Source: Antrihabitans auranticaus
GTDB lineage: Bacteria > Actinomycetota > Actinomycetes > Mycobacteriales > Mycobacteriaceae
Reading direction: 5' to 3'
Assembly (NCBI RefSeq): GCF_016481275.1
Contig: NZ_JAEMNW010000001.1
Coordinates: 558,001-622,000, forward strand
Length of the DNA: 64,000 bases
Shown: positions 27,102-36,091 of the stretch, in pieces
Layout: the number at the start of each line of letters is the position of its first letter
Numbering within the stretch: position 1 is the first letter of the stretch
The notes under the pieces: model-generated
Told to the model about the DNA's origin: nothing
Database searches by the model: none
What the model saw: only the letters and a program-made list of their open reading frames with translations
Program-made: the position numbers and the translations under genes

Positions 27102-27941
27102 CTAGGTGGTCGGCTGGAGCCAGCGTTCGGGTATCTCGGTGCGCAACGTGTCCGTGGCGGTACCGGTGTAGCCGTGCCAGAGTTCCGAGAGGTTGAACTT
27201 GACGACGTAGAACCACTCGGGCTTCGCGTCCGGCCGGTCCCACGTTTCGTCCTCGGGAGCGGGGCTCTCGTACGCGAGCGACGCGATCTCGCCGACCGCG
27301 CCACGAACGTATTCCGGTGTGCGCGTGTAGAACAGGGCCGGAAGTTCCCGCACCAACACGGAATCGCCGACTTTGAACCTCGCCTCGCCGGCCTTGCCCG
27401 CAAACACCTGCGGATCGCCCTTGCCGACCGCGTGAATGTGGTGGGTGTTGCGCTTGACGTTCGAGCCGTCCCCTTCGAACTTGGGCTTGGCCTCCAACGT
27501 CTTTCCGGCCAAACCGCCTTCGTAGCGGGCCTTGACCTCCATCATGCGTTCGCTCAGTTCGCCCAGACTCACGTGGTGCTTCTCGGCGAGAACCCGCGCG
27601 ACAGCGAGCAGCCAACGGCCGTAGTACGGGAGGCCCAGATACATCGCGCGCCCGAGATCGACGTTGCCGATCCGGCGGCGTTCCTCCGAGATCCAGATCC
27701 CGCGCCAGGCAAGGACCTCGCAGATGACGTAAGTGTAGTGCTCCCACATCTCGTACTGCTTGTTCTCGTACTTCATCGGCGCATCCGGCTCACCGCCGAC
27801 GTCGTGGTCGGTCTTCAGGTACGCCCAGAAGCGATCGTGATCGATGAGATCCGGTGTCGGTGCGTTCGGGAGCTCCGGGTATGAGGACTTCAACCGGGCT
27901 ACCAGGTCGAGCGCAGCTGCACGCTCCGCCGCAGTACTCAT
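27102..27941 (-). CDS. Fused thiocyanate hydrolase beta-alpha subunit
   Basis: 279 residues. The N-terminal half (about 1-160: DHDVGGE, LAWRGIWISEERRR, YLGLPYYGRWLL) corresponds to ScnB and the C-terminal half (about 175-279: GDPQVFAGKAG, LPALFYTRTPEYVRGA, YESPAPEDE, EIPERWL) to ScnA of T. thioparus, where they are separate proteins. Together they equal a nitrile hydratase beta subunit, with the linker intact and no internal stop. Arg residues in YYGRW and EYVRG are candidates for the conserved pair that holds the modified cysteines. GGGAG 7 bases before ATG 27941. First gene of the operon. Confidence 0.88.
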   Translation of the reverse strand: MSTAAERAAALDLVARLKSSYPELPNAPTPDLIDHDRFWAYLKTDHDVGGEPDAPMKYENKQYEMWEHYTYVICEVLAWRGIWISEERRRIGNVDLGRAMYLGLPYYGRWLLAVARVLAEKHHVSLGELSERMMEVKARYEGGLAGKTLEAKPKFEGDGSNVKRNTHHIHAVGKGDPQVFAGKAGEARFKVGDSVLVRELPALFYTRTPEYVRGAVGEIASLAYESPAPEDETWDRPDAKPEWFYVVKFNLSELWHGYTGTATDTLRTEIPERWLQPTT

Positions 27942-27963
27942 GAAGGCTCCCTTCGTCGCACGA

Positions 27964-27999
27964 ACTAGGTGACTAGGTTTGGCGGTCTAGTGACGACAG
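27964..27999. promoter_or_regulatory. Short direct repeats upstream of the scn operon
   Basis: CTAGGTGA, CTAGGTTT and CTAGTGAC occur at roughly 10- and 15-base spacing about 25-55 bases before the ATG of the fused subunit gene. They may be regulator or promoter elements; nothing more can be said. Confidence 0.3.
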
Positions 28000-28145
28000 T
28001 CCATGCAGTTCCGGGAAGCGGCGCGCTGAGAACGACGGGGGTCGCCCTATCAGCAGGCCAGCACAGCGTCACAAGGTCAAATCTAAGCCCGATCCCTGCT
28101 GACGTATAGGTTTTCTCAGCAACACGTACGGAACGAATTATTCCG

Positions 28146-29366
28146 TCAGCACGTCCGTGCCGTCGGCAGCCCCTGATACTTCCGCTCGAGCCAATCCAGC
28201 GCCTGGAACATGCCGAGCGGTGCGGCGGACAGATGGTCCGGAGTCGGGGTGATCATGCTGAACAAATCCAGCCCCGCCGCACAGTAGCGGCCGAGCGTGT
28301 GGTCGATCGCATCGACCGGAATCAAGCCATCGATCGGGCTGTGCCACTCGAAGACCGGCGTTGTCGGGAGACCGGGATACAGCTCCAAACTGTTCTCGTC
28401 GAGGACCTGCCACACCGCCGGATCGTCCATGTAATCCTGCCGGTCCGTCATCTGGCCGGCGCTCTTGTAGAAGCCGACGAACATCGCTTCGTTCGTGCAG
28501 CCGTTGATGACCCAGTCGGCAAGGAAGCGGCCATAGGAATTGAGCTGGCTGGCGACGTCGATGCGGTCGGGGTACTCGCGCTCGAGCCCGAGCAAGGCAA
28601 TCGCGGCGAGACCGAAGGCAATGTGCGGCTGAGTTCCGAGTGCGCGCGCCATCTTCGTGAGGCTCATCGGCACACCGCCGTACGCGGCACCGACGATCGG
28701 GAGCTCCGGCGCATAGGTCGGAGCCAACGCTGCCGCCCAGGCCGTAGCCATTCCGCCGCCGGAATACCCGCCCATTCCGACCTGGCTGTTGGTCACCATG
28801 AATTCGGGGACCTTCCGGACCGCTCGAATGCTGTCCAAGGTGATCTGACCACCGAGTTGCGCAGCGCCGTAGGACATTCGGGGTCCGAGATGGTCGGGCA
28901 GCGTGACGGCCCAACCGCGCGCGAGCGCCAGGTTGAGGCCGGGCATCTCGAGGATGAGGTTCATCGGATCCGACGTGTAGAGCTTGGACGCAACTTTGCA
29001 CTTGGTACCGAGCGCATTGATGATGTGCTGATACGAGAACAGCGGCGCGTCCGGTGTGTGGTTCGACGGGAGAATGTAGGTCGTGTTGGCGGCGATCGCC
29101 TTGCCCTCCGAGTCGGTGCTGCGGAACAGCACCTCGAAGACCCGGCTCGTCGGGAAGTACACGTGCCACGGTTTCTCGCGCATCTTCAGAACGTCGCCGT
29201 TTACGTGCGCATCGAGGTCCGGTGGCGCCGCATAGAACGGGTCCGGATCAGGCCCAGGCATCAGGGGGTCGGCGGCGGCGTGGCTCGGGACCACCAGGGC
29301 AGCAGCCAGCGCCATCATCAGCCAAATTGCGGTGGCGCGCACGAACCTGCGCAGAGAAACGCCCAT
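28146..29366 (-). CDS. Secreted lipase of the LIP family
   Basis: 406 residues with a signal peptide (to about residue 33). The nucleophile elbow is GYSGGGMA; catalytic Asp and His are expected in the C-terminal part near EWHSPIDGLIPVD and TPDHLS. This is the secretory lipase type (fungal LIP-like, common in Mycobacteriales), an exported triacylglycerol or ester hydrolase. Several cysteines (CKVAS, NGCTNE, RYCAAG and the terminal TC) could form disulphides. Start: ATG 29366 is chosen because RRF before the hydrophobic stretch makes a normal signal; ATG 29378 is possible and neither has a good ribosome binding site. Confidence 0.87.
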   Translation of the reverse strand: MGVSLRRFVRATAIWLMMALAAALVVPSHAAADPLMPGPDPDPFYAAPPDLDAHVNGDVLKMREKPWHVYFPTSRVFEVLFRSTDSEGKAIAANTTYILPSNHTPDAPLFSYQHIINALGTKCKVASKLYTSDPMNLILEMPGLNLALARGWAVTLPDHLGPRMSYGAAQLGGQITLDSIRAVRKVPEFMVTNSQVGMGGYSGGGMATAWAAALAPTYAPELPIVGAAYGGVPMSLTKMARALGTQPHIAFGLAAIALLGLEREYPDRIDVASQLNSYGRFLADWVINGCTNEAMFVGFYKSAGQMTDRQDYMDDPAVWQVLDENSLELYPGLPTTPVFEWHSPIDGLIPVDAIDHTLGRYCAAGLDLFSMITPTPDHLSAAPLGMFQALDWLERKYQGLPTARTC

Positions 29367-29609
29367 CGATAACACCATTCATGAACACGCGGCCGCCGGC
29401 ACCTCCCAGCTACGGACCGCACACTTCAGTAACTATGGCAGATGACCAGGTTCTGCGGCTGCTGACGTCACAATTTGATTCCAAAAAACGTCAGATTGCG
29501 TGCAGAGCGGGCCGCACGCCAGTAAAACGCGCGACAATGCGGCCCGAAGTCCGCGTGTTCGTGTGGACTCCTCCCCCGATTCGGTGCTGTCACGGTCTAC
29601 GGTTTGCCT

Positions 29610-30233
29610 ATGTCTGATGCCGGCTTCGGCGATTTCGAGTTCGAGCGGAAGTTCCTGCTGGACGACCTACCGGTCGTCGCGGCCGCCGACCCGACACCTG
29701 CGCTCATCGTCCAGGCCTATCTGTTCGCAGCTGACGGTTACGCGGTTCGGGTCCGGGTGCAGGGCCCGGCCCCGACCGAACTGGACGTCGAATGCGGCGA
29801 ACTGGTCGACGCGCTCGGTGAAGCGGCCATGGGAACGATGGCGGCGAAAGGCCCCGCGATCGGTGGCACACGGTACGAAGCCGAACGTGCGCTCGACGGG
29901 ATGGTTGCCGGTCAGATCGTGCGGCGCGCCGACCACGTGATCGCCAAGGTTCGCTACTCGATGTGGCTCGGCGAAGACGGCTGGATCATCGACCGCTTTC
30001 TCGGCGGCAACGCTCCGCTCGTAGTCGCCGAGGTGGAACGTAGTGGCCCCGTAGTCGATCTGCAGATCCCGGACTTCTGCGTCACCGAAGTGTCGGAGGA
30101 CGAGCGATTCAAGAACGAGCACCTCGCCTATCACCCGTTCGGCACCTGGGCCGAGAAGTACCGACGCGAACTCGCCCTTCTCGGACCGCAGTTCGTGCAC
30201 ACCCTCGGTCAAAACCGGATGGGCGGAGGCTGA
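29610..30233 (+). CDS. CYTH-domain protein
   Basis: 207 residues. EFERKF near the N-terminus is the ExExK signature of the CYTH fold (adenylate cyclase CyaB and thiamine triphosphatase), and acidic and basic residues recur in alternate positions as needed to bind a triphosphate and metals (RVRVQ, KVRYSMW, EVER). Bacterial members mostly hydrolyse inorganic or organic triphosphates. The start is the ATG at 29610; the frame opens two codons earlier at a TTG. Convergent with the molybdopterin enzyme. Confidence 0.82.
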   Translation: MSDAGFGDFEFERKFLLDDLPVVAAADPTPALIVQAYLFAADGYAVRVRVQGPAPTELDVECGELVDALGEAAMGTMAAKGPAIGGTRYEAERALDGMVAGQIVRRADHVIAKVRYSMWLGEDGWIIDRFLGGNAPLVVAEVERSGPVVDLQIPDFCVTEVSEDERFKNEHLAYHPFGTWAEKYRRELALLGPQFVHTLGQNRMGGG

Positions 30234-30269
30234 CGCAGAGTTAGCTGTCCCGTGCGCCAGTGGGGGCAT

Positions 30270-32480
30270 TCACTTGGTGGACGCAGGCTCACGCTCGGGC
30301 TCGGGGATGGCGAATTCTGCGTCGGCGGGCGCAGCCGTGACCGTCACCCACGTGCTGTTGACTGCGGCATTACCCGAGAACGGATCCGTCAGACCCGGGT
30401 CGTGTAGCAGGTTCACGTTCGCGCCCGGATGCGCCGCCGCGGTGAGCCAGCCGACGCCGGGTTCGCGATGGCCCCAGCCGTGCGGGACCGCTACGGTACC
30501 GCGGCGGATCTCGTCGCTGACTTCGAGAACGACCACGATCGAGCCGATCGCCGACGCCACAACTACCCTCTCGCCGTCGCCGAGGCCGCGCGCTTCCGCA
30601 TCGGCGGGATGCATGAGGGCGGTGCACCGATCGCGGCCCTTCACCATTGCGGGGATGTTGTGCAGCCAGGAGTTGTTGCTCCGCAGATGGCGTCGGCCGA
30701 TGAGCTTGAGATCGAAGCCGTCCGACGGGTTCGTGACGACCTTCCCGCTGCGTGCGTCGTCGATCAGCGTCCGGGCGGCGGCGACGAAATCCGGGGGCGC
30801 GATGGCGACCAAATGATCCTTCGTTCCGATGAGCTGACGAAGTCGCGGCTGCAACGGCCCGAGGTCGATACCTCCGGCAGCGTCGCGAACTTTCCCTAGC
30901 GTCAGTCCTTTTCGGCCGCGCCGCAGGATCCCGTACGGCCCGGAAGCGAGTCCCACCGCAGCAAGCCGAAGCGGACTCAGTTGCTCCAGCACAGTGTTGA
31001 ACACCCGGCCGGACAACCGCCGGACCGGCATGGGAATCAGTTCGGTTATCAACCGCGCCATGATTTCCCAGTCCTCCAGGCCGTCCGCCGGCGGCTCGAA
31101 CACTCGCGCGTCGTAGCGCACGTTGTTGCGCACGCTGAAGACCGGGAACAGGATGTCGAGTTCTTCGCGTTCGAGTTGCGAGACCGGCGGGAGAATGATG
31201 TCGGCATGGCGGGTCGTCTCCGTGATGTACATGTCCACCGCGACATAGAAATCCAGCGATTCCAACGCGTCGCCCAGTGCGCCCCGCTGCGGCGTCGAGA
31301 GCACCGGGTTGCCCGCGTACGTGATCATCGCCTTGATCTGTCCTGGGCCTTCGTTGCGGATTTCGTCGGCAAGCACCGCAACCGGCAACTCCGAGCGGAA
31401 CGACTTGAATTTCCCCGAACGGTCCGTCCACGACCCGTATCCCGATGGCAGGTACTTCGTGTACCGCGCGACATCGATGGGTGGTGTGGCGAACATCTGC
31501 CCGCCCGGTCGGTCCAGGTTGCCGGTCACGGCATTGATGGTGTTGACCAGCCAGTGCGTCAGCGTCCCGTTGACCTGCTGGCACACTCCGATCCGCGCAT
31601 ACAGCGCCGCCGACTTCGCCGCAGCATGCTCGCGCGCCAACCGCCGAATCGTCTCGGCGTCGACGCCGGAAACCTCCGCCGCCACCTCCGGGGTCATCTC
31701 CGCGACGAGTTCACTCAGTTCGTCCCAGCCGGAGCATTGCGCGCGAACTCGTCGTTCGTCGCACAATTTCTCGACGACGAGGACATGCAGCATCGCAAGC
31801 AGCAGGTACACGTCCCCGCCCGGTGCGATCGCGATATGTTCGTCGGCCAGCCGCGCCGTCTCGGTCCGCCGTGGGTCGATCACGACCACTTTGCCGCGGC
31901 TGCGGATCTCGCGGATCCGGTGCTTGACGTCCGGCATCGTGCTCACCGAACCGTTCGACACCGCCGGGTTGGCACCCATCACGACGAGACGATCCGTGCG
32001 ATCGATGTCGACGATCGGCATCAGCACGTTGGAACCGAACATCTGCCACGCAGCGAATTCCTGCGGGAATTGATCGATCGACGACGCCGAGAAGAAATTC
32101 CGCGTCAGTAGCACTGTCCGCAGGAGCACACCGTAGATTGCCGACGAACTGTGCGCCGCCGGGTTGCCGAGATACATTCCGATCGCGCTGTTGCCGTGCG
32201 CGCTACGGACCGCCCGCAGCCGCCGGCCGACTTCTTCGAACGCCTCGTCCCAGCCGATCGGTTCGAACGAGTCGCCGACTCGGCGCATGGGGGTGCGCAA
32301 CCGGTCGGGGTCATGGTGGATGCCGCCCATCGCGGTCGCCTTCGGGCAGATGTATCCCCGCGACAGCACGTCATCAGGATTGCCCTCGATGCGCGTGACC
32401 ATGTCGTTCTCGACGGTCACGTGAATTCCACAGTGCGCTTCGCACAACGTGCATTGCCGCGCGATTGTCACAGGACTCAT
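30270..32480 (-). CDS. Molybdopterin oxidoreductase with one [4Fe-4S] cluster
   Basis: 736 residues of the DMSO reductase superfamily. The N-terminal CTLCEAHC plus the later YICPKA supply four Cys for a [4Fe-4S] cluster (Cys10, 13, 17 and about 45); three molybdopterin domains follow, with VMGANPAVSN, VVIDPRRTETA and, near the C-terminus, the molydopterin-dinucleotide-binding domain (PHGWGHREPG). No Tat signal, so it is cytoplasmic. It resembles the single-subunit formate dehydrogenase/assimilatory reductase-like enzymes of actinobacteria; the substrate is unknown and no electron-transfer subunit is adjacent. GGAGG sits exactly 6 bases before ATG 32480, which decides the start against 32486 and 32537. 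Confidence 0.9.
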   Translation of the reverse strand: MSPVTIARQCTLCEAHCGIHVTVENDMVTRIEGNPDDVLSRGYICPKATAMGGIHHDPDRLRTPMRRVGDSFEPIGWDEAFEEVGRRLRAVRSAHGNSAIGMYLGNPAAHSSSAIYGVLLRTVLLTRNFFSASSIDQFPQEFAAWQMFGSNVLMPIVDIDRTDRLVVMGANPAVSNGSVSTMPDVKHRIREIRSRGKVVVIDPRRTETARLADEHIAIAPGGDVYLLLAMLHVLVVEKLCDERRVRAQCSGWDELSELVAEMTPEVAAEVSGVDAETIRRLAREHAAAKSAALYARIGVCQQVNGTLTHWLVNTINAVTGNLDRPGGQMFATPPIDVARYTKYLPSGYGSWTDRSGKFKSFRSELPVAVLADEIRNEGPGQIKAMITYAGNPVLSTPQRGALGDALESLDFYVAVDMYITETTRHADIILPPVSQLEREELDILFPVFSVRNNVRYDARVFEPPADGLEDWEIMARLITELIPMPVRRLSGRVFNTVLEQLSPLRLAAVGLASGPYGILRRGRKGLTLGKVRDAAGGIDLGPLQPRLRQLIGTKDHLVAIAPPDFVAAARTLIDDARSGKVVTNPSDGFDLKLIGRRHLRSNNSWLHNIPAMVKGRDRCTALMHPADAEARGLGDGERVVVASAIGSIVVVLEVSDEIRRGTVAVPHGWGHREPGVGWLTAAAHPGANVNLLHDPGLTDPFSGNAAVNSTWVTVTAAPADAEFAIPEPEREPASTK

Positions 32481-32558
32481 TTGCATCCTCCACGTCAGCG
32501 AAGCCGTTTCGCTCACTGTAGACAGGGGGCGCAGCACACGGCCAGGACCGAAACCAGA

Positions 32559-32590
32559 ACGGCACCCTCCCGTATCCGAGAAAGTGCCGT
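32559..32590 (-). terminator. Possible terminator after tRNA-Ala
   Basis: ACGGCAC (32559-32565) and GTGCCGT (32584-32590) form a 7-bp stem just downstream of the tRNA on its strand, followed by TCTGGTTT. Confidence 0.5.
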
Positions 32591-32607
32591 GTACTGCGGT
32601 TATTCGG

Positions 32608-32680
32608 TGGAGCTAAGGGGATTCGAACCCCTGACCCCCACACTGCCAGTGTGGTGCGCTACCAGCTGCGCCATAGCCCC
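32608..32680 (-). tRNA. tRNA-Ala (GGC)
   Basis: 73 bases that fold as a full cloverleaf: acceptor GGGGCTA/TAGCTCC, D-stem GCGC/GCGC, anticodon stem CCACA/TGTGG around the loop CTGGCAG, T-stem AGGGG/CCCCT with TTCGAAT. The anticodon is GGC (codon GCC), hence alanine. The discriminator is A; CCA is not encoded. Confidence 0.97.
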
Positions 32681-32757
32681 TTACGTGCGAGCGAAGTTCC
32701 TCTCGCTCGCACGAAGTTACACCATCGGCGCGAGGGCGAACAAATCCCGAGCACCCA

Positions 32758-32833
32758 CCGGACTGAGTGCACACAATCGGCGCGAACTGCCGGGTTCCGG
32801 GCATTCTTCGCGATTTGTGTGCACTCAGTCCGG
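32758..32833. repeat. 76-bp palindromic element
   Basis: Perfect 19-bp arms beginning CCGGACTGAGTG (32758-32776) and ending CACTCAGTCCGG (32815-32833) flank a 38-base interior that itself pairs (CGCGAA 32781-32786 with TTCGCG 32807-32812, and a TGCCGG/CCGGGCA stem at the tip). It lies 2 bases after the DsbA-like stop and 77 bases before the tRNA gene. It may act as terminator, but the arms are far longer than needed and suggest an interspersed palindromic repeat. Confidence 0.75.
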
Positions 32834-32835
32834 AC

Positions 32836-33576
32836 TCACTCGAGGTTGGCGACCCATTCGTTGTCGGAAGTGTCGACCGACTTGCCGTCCTGCAGGACCG
32901 TCGGGGTTCCGACTCGACCGGTGTTGACCATCAGGTACTGGGCTGCGGCGGTAGCGGATTGCCCTGCGCCCTGGACCTTTTCACCGGACGTGATGCAGGC
33001 GACCGCCGCATCGTTCGCACCGGCGTCGCGGGCCATCCGGCCGAGTTCGTCGTTGGTGTGATCCGACGATCCACGCTCGGCTGGTTGGTTGCCCGGCGAG
33101 AAGAGTTCGTCGTGGAATTTCCCGTACGCCACAGCATTACCGGACTCGGCGACGCACTGCGACGCGGCGACCGCGCGGGTCGAGTAGTCACCGCTGTGTG
33201 AGACTTCGTTGAGGAAGTTCAGCATGTGGTAATCGACCGCGAGCTTGCCCTCGTCGATTTTCTGGGCGATCTCCTGGCCGAACTTCTTCTCGAATTCGCC
33301 GCAGACAGGGCACAGGGGGTCTTCGAAGACCTCGATCGTGGTCGGGGCGTTCGCGGCGCCGACCCGAATGACGCCGTCGGGCTGCAGCGCGACCTCTACC
33401 TGCGTGTTCTGGACCGATCCGTAACCCTCGTTGCGCGGCTTGTTGCGGTTGCTCTGCCACATCACACCGCCGATGACGACGACCGCGATCACGATGACCG
33501 CGACCGCTCCCAGAATGTAGGTCGTCCGATTGTTCGTCGGTTTCGGTACGTACTTCGCGTTTGCCTTCGGGCTCAC
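32836..33576 (-). CDS. Membrane-anchored DsbA/thioredoxin-like oxidoreductase
   Basis: 246 residues. One membrane helix at about 20-40, then a thioredoxin-fold domain facing out with the CPVC active site in EDPLCPVCGEF and a cis-Pro region near GTPTV. It resembles mycobacterial DsbA-like proteins that oxidise thiols in exported proteins. GTG 33576 lies 3 bases after the stop of the MauE-like gene, with GCAGGGA upstream, so the two are co-translated and probably form a quinone-linked disulphide pathway. Confidence 0.88.
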   Translation of the reverse strand: MSPKANAKYVPKPTNNRTTYILGAVAVIVIAVVVIGGVMWQSNRNKPRNEGYGSVQNTQVEVALQPDGVIRVGAANAPTTIEVFEDPLCPVCGEFEKKFGQEIAQKIDEGKLAVDYHMLNFLNEVSHSGDYSTRAVAASQCVAESGNAVAYGKFHDELFSPGNQPAERGSSDHTNDELGRMARDAGANDAAVACITSGEKVQGAGQSATAAAQYLMVNTGRVGTPTVLQDGKSVDTSDNEWVANLE

Positions 33577-33579
33577 CGG

Positions 33580-34095
33580 TTAATCCCTGCTTTCGACGGT
33601 CGTTGAGTTGGTTTCAGCTTGCCAGGCGGTGCTGAGGGACGACTGAGGGCGAGACGCCAGCCCGAGCGCAAACGGGCTGCGCGGGAACACGGTGAGCCAG
33701 GCGGCGAGTGCGAGAAACCCCAGATCACGGGCGATCTCGCGGCCGTAATCCCAACCGTCGACGTCGGCAGCACCACCGCCGCCGAAACAGCCGCAGTCGA
33801 TCGACAGGCCCCGCGACCACGCCGACACGATCGCCGCGATGAACCCCGCGAAGATCAGCACCGAGACCACTGCCGACAGCCGGACCGCCAACCCGATCAG
33901 GAGCAGCAATCCCAGCGCAATCTCGACGAACGGCAAACTGTTCGCCAGCGGCTCCACCCACGATTCCGGCGCCAGTTGGTACGCACGCACCGCAACGACC
34001 GTTTGCGCCGGGTCTGCGGCCTTCAGCCAGCCCGACACCAGCCACACAGCTGCCAACCCGATTCTGGCGACAAGGCTCAACCTCGCAATCCACAC
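33580..34095 (-). CDS. MauE/DoxX-like membrane protein
   Basis: 171 residues with four membrane helices and the motif IDCGCFGG, typical of MauE proteins, which are thought to recycle thioredoxin-like partners as VKOR and DsbB do. The ORF is open far upstream (to 34515) but that part overlaps the opposite VIT gene and has no membrane-protein character; GTG 34095 gives the usual length. The head-to-head gap to the VIT gene is about 46 bases. Confidence 0.82.
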   Translation of the reverse strand: MWIARLSLVARIGLAAVWLVSGWLKAADPAQTVVAVRAYQLAPESWVEPLANSLPFVEIALGLLLLIGLAVRLSAVVSVLIFAGFIAAIVSAWSRGLSIDCGCFGGGGAADVDGWDYGREIARDLGFLALAAWLTVFPRSPFALGLASRPQSSLSTAWQAETNSTTVESRD

Positions 34096-34141
34096 AGAAG
34101 CCGAGAGTACCGATCTCGGACTGCGCGTAGATTCTTCAGCT

Positions 34142-34873
34142 GTGAGCACTGCATCGGCGGACCCTGGCGAACTGCCGCACGAGTTCGACCACCACCATTC
34201 GGACGTATCGGGCGGTTGGCTCAGGGCAGCGACGTTCGGCGCCATGGACGGACTGGTCAGCAACACCGCACTTGTAGCGGGCGTCGGCGGCGCAGGCGTC
34301 GCGCCACACAACGTGGTGCTCGCGGGCGTCGCGGGTCTCGTCGCCGGTGCGTTCTCGATGGCCCTCGGCGAATACACCTCTGTCGCAACGCAAAACGAGC
34401 AACTCGATGCCGAAGTCAGAGTCGAGAAGAGAGCCCTGCGCAAACACCCCGAAGCTGAATTGGCCGAGCTGACGGACATGTTTGCGCAGATGGGAATGAG
34501 TCGCGAAACAGCCACTGCCGCAGCGCAGGAGGTGCACGGCGATCCCGAAAGGGCGCTCGAGATTCACGTAACTCAGGAACTCGGTCTCGACCCGTCCGAG
34601 AAGCCGTCGCCGTACGTCGCAGCGGGGTCGTCGTTCCTGATGTTCTCCCTCGGCGCGATCTTCCCCCTGCTCCCCTACTTGCTCGGATTTTCTTCACTCA
34701 CAGCGGGTTTGATCGTCGGCGGCATCGGGCTGTTGCTTGCCGGCGGCGTCGCGTCCCGCTTCACGTCGCAACCAACGATCCCCGCAGCGATCAGGCAGCT
34801 GCTGCTAGGCGCGATCGCCATCGGAGCCACCTACCTTGTCGGAGCGCTGATCGGAATCGGCATTCCGGGCTGA
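34142..34873 (+). CDS. VIT1/CCC1-family iron or manganese transporter
   Basis: 243 residues. The N-terminal GAMDGLVSNTALVAGV segment, the second helix with GAFSMALGEYTSVATQNE and the three C-terminal helices mark the vacuolar iron transporter family, which moves Fe2+ or Mn2+ out of the cytosol. A cytoplasmic acidic helix pair (about 75-140) corresponds to the metal-binding insertion. GTG 34142. The last 69 bases overlap the convergent MFS gene. Confidence 0.9.
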   Translation: MSTASADPGELPHEFDHHHSDVSGGWLRAATFGAMDGLVSNTALVAGVGGAGVAPHNVVLAGVAGLVAGAFSMALGEYTSVATQNEQLDAEVRVEKRALRKHPEAELAELTDMFAQMGMSRETATAAAQEVHGDPERALEIHVTQELGLDPSEKPSPYVAAGSSFLMFSLGAIFPLLPYLLGFSSLTAGLIVGGIGLLLAGGVASRFTSQPTIPAAIRQLLLGAIAIGATYLVGALIGIGIPG

Positions 34874-36091
34874 CACTTCGGAGCGCACCAAGGTCTCCGG
34901 AACGAACAGCCAGAACACCGCCGCGGCAACGAGGATCCCGCCCGTCACTCCGAAGGCAGCACCGTACGAATAGTGCTGCGCCAGTGCCCCGGCGGCGATC
35001 GGACCGATGACCGCGCCTACGTCGGACATCATCTGAAAGGTTGCGAGGACCGGTCCGCCGCGGGCGCGCGATCCGACGATGTCGGCGACGGCCGCCTGCT
35101 GCGACGGATTGATGAGTCCCGACCCGAGGCCCGCGATCAACGAGGCGACGAAGAAGAACACCAGCGATCCGCTGAAACCCATCGCGATCGTGCTGACCCC
35201 GCACACCGCAGATCCGACGATGAGGAAGGGCCTGCGCCCGAACCGATCCGAGTACCGCCCGGCCGGCAGGAGCACCAATGCGTTACCCAGCGCGAACACG
35301 GTGAGCGCTATGCCGCCGAGTGCGATATCACGCTCCAACGCCTCGACGACGAACAACGGAATGATCGCCATACGAACACCGAAGACGGCCCAGCCGTTGG
35401 CGAAACTCGACCACAGTGCCGCGCGATACTCGATGCGAGCAAGCCCCTCCCGCAACGTCATCGCACGAACAGCCTCGCCGGCCTCGGGCGTCGCGAGCGT
35501 CGAGTCGCGGAGTGCGAAGTACACGATCGCGGCGGCGATGAGCAGCGCAACGGCGTAGATCACGAACGGCACACGGAGGCCGAACCCGAGCAGCGCACTG
35601 CCCAGCAACGGACCGCTGATGGAACCGAGCAGGAAGCTCGTCGCAAACAACCCCGACACACGACCACGCATCTGCGGCGGCGCAATTCGGATCAGCAAGC
35701 CGAGCGAGGAGACGGTGAACATCGTCGATCCGACGCCACCGAGCGACCGGAACACGAGCAACTGCCAGTACTCCTGCGCGAAAGCACATGCGCCAGTTGA
35801 CAACGCGACTATCAGCAGGCCGACGAGATAGATCGGGCGTTCTCCGCTGCGTTGCACCAGCCGGCCGCTCGCGGGCGCGAAGAGCAAGCGCATCAAGGCG
35901 AACGCGCTGATGACTGCCGTCGCAGCGGTTTCCCCGACACCGAACGTCAGCGCGAACTGCGGCAGCGCCGGCGCAACGATGCCGAAGCCGAGGGCGATGA
36001 CGAAGCTCGCGCTGACAAGAACCCAGATCTCCATAGGCAGCGGAGCTGCCTGTGCGCGGTTAGCGAGTCCAGGGACTCTCCTACCGCGCAC
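34805..36091 (-). CDS. MFS transporter
   Basis: 428 residues with 12 membrane helices; the A-motif-like [11 protein letters not shown] follows helix 2 and a second copy [11 protein letters not shown] lies in the second half. Drug-exporter-type (DHA1) sequence; substrate unknown. The start is uncertain: GTG 36091 overlaps the phosphoglucomutase stop, while ATG 36034 would begin just before the first helix; relatives carry about 15-20 residues before that helix, which favours the earlier start. A charged Asp/Ser tail ends the protein. Confidence 0.85.
   Translation of the reverse strand: MRGRRVPGLANRAQAAPLPMEIWVLVSASFVIALGFGIVAPALPQFALTFGVGETAATAVISAFALMRLLFAPASGRLVQRSGERPIYLVGLLIVALSTGACAFAQEYWQLLVFRSLGGVGSTMFTVSSLGLLIRIAPPQMRGRVSGLFATSFLLGSISGPLLGSALLGFGLRVPFVIYAVALLIAAAIVYFALRDSTLATPEAGEAVRAMTLREGLARIEYRAALWSSFANGWAVFGVRMAIIPLFVVEALERDIALGGIALTVFALGNALVLLPAGRYSDRFGRRPFLIVGSAVCGVSTIAMGFSGSLVFFFVASLIAGLGSGLINPSQQAAVADIVGSRARGGPVLATFQMMSDVGAVIGPIAAGALAQHYSYGAAFGVTGGILVAAAVFWLFVPETLVRSEVSARNADSDQRSDKVGGSDGDRA

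Noticed and set aside
27102-27941. Nitrile hydratase beta subunit
   Set aside because: The N- and C-terminal halves match ScnB and ScnA motifs and the gamma subunit matches ScnC, so thiocyanate hydrolase is the better name, though assay is needed.
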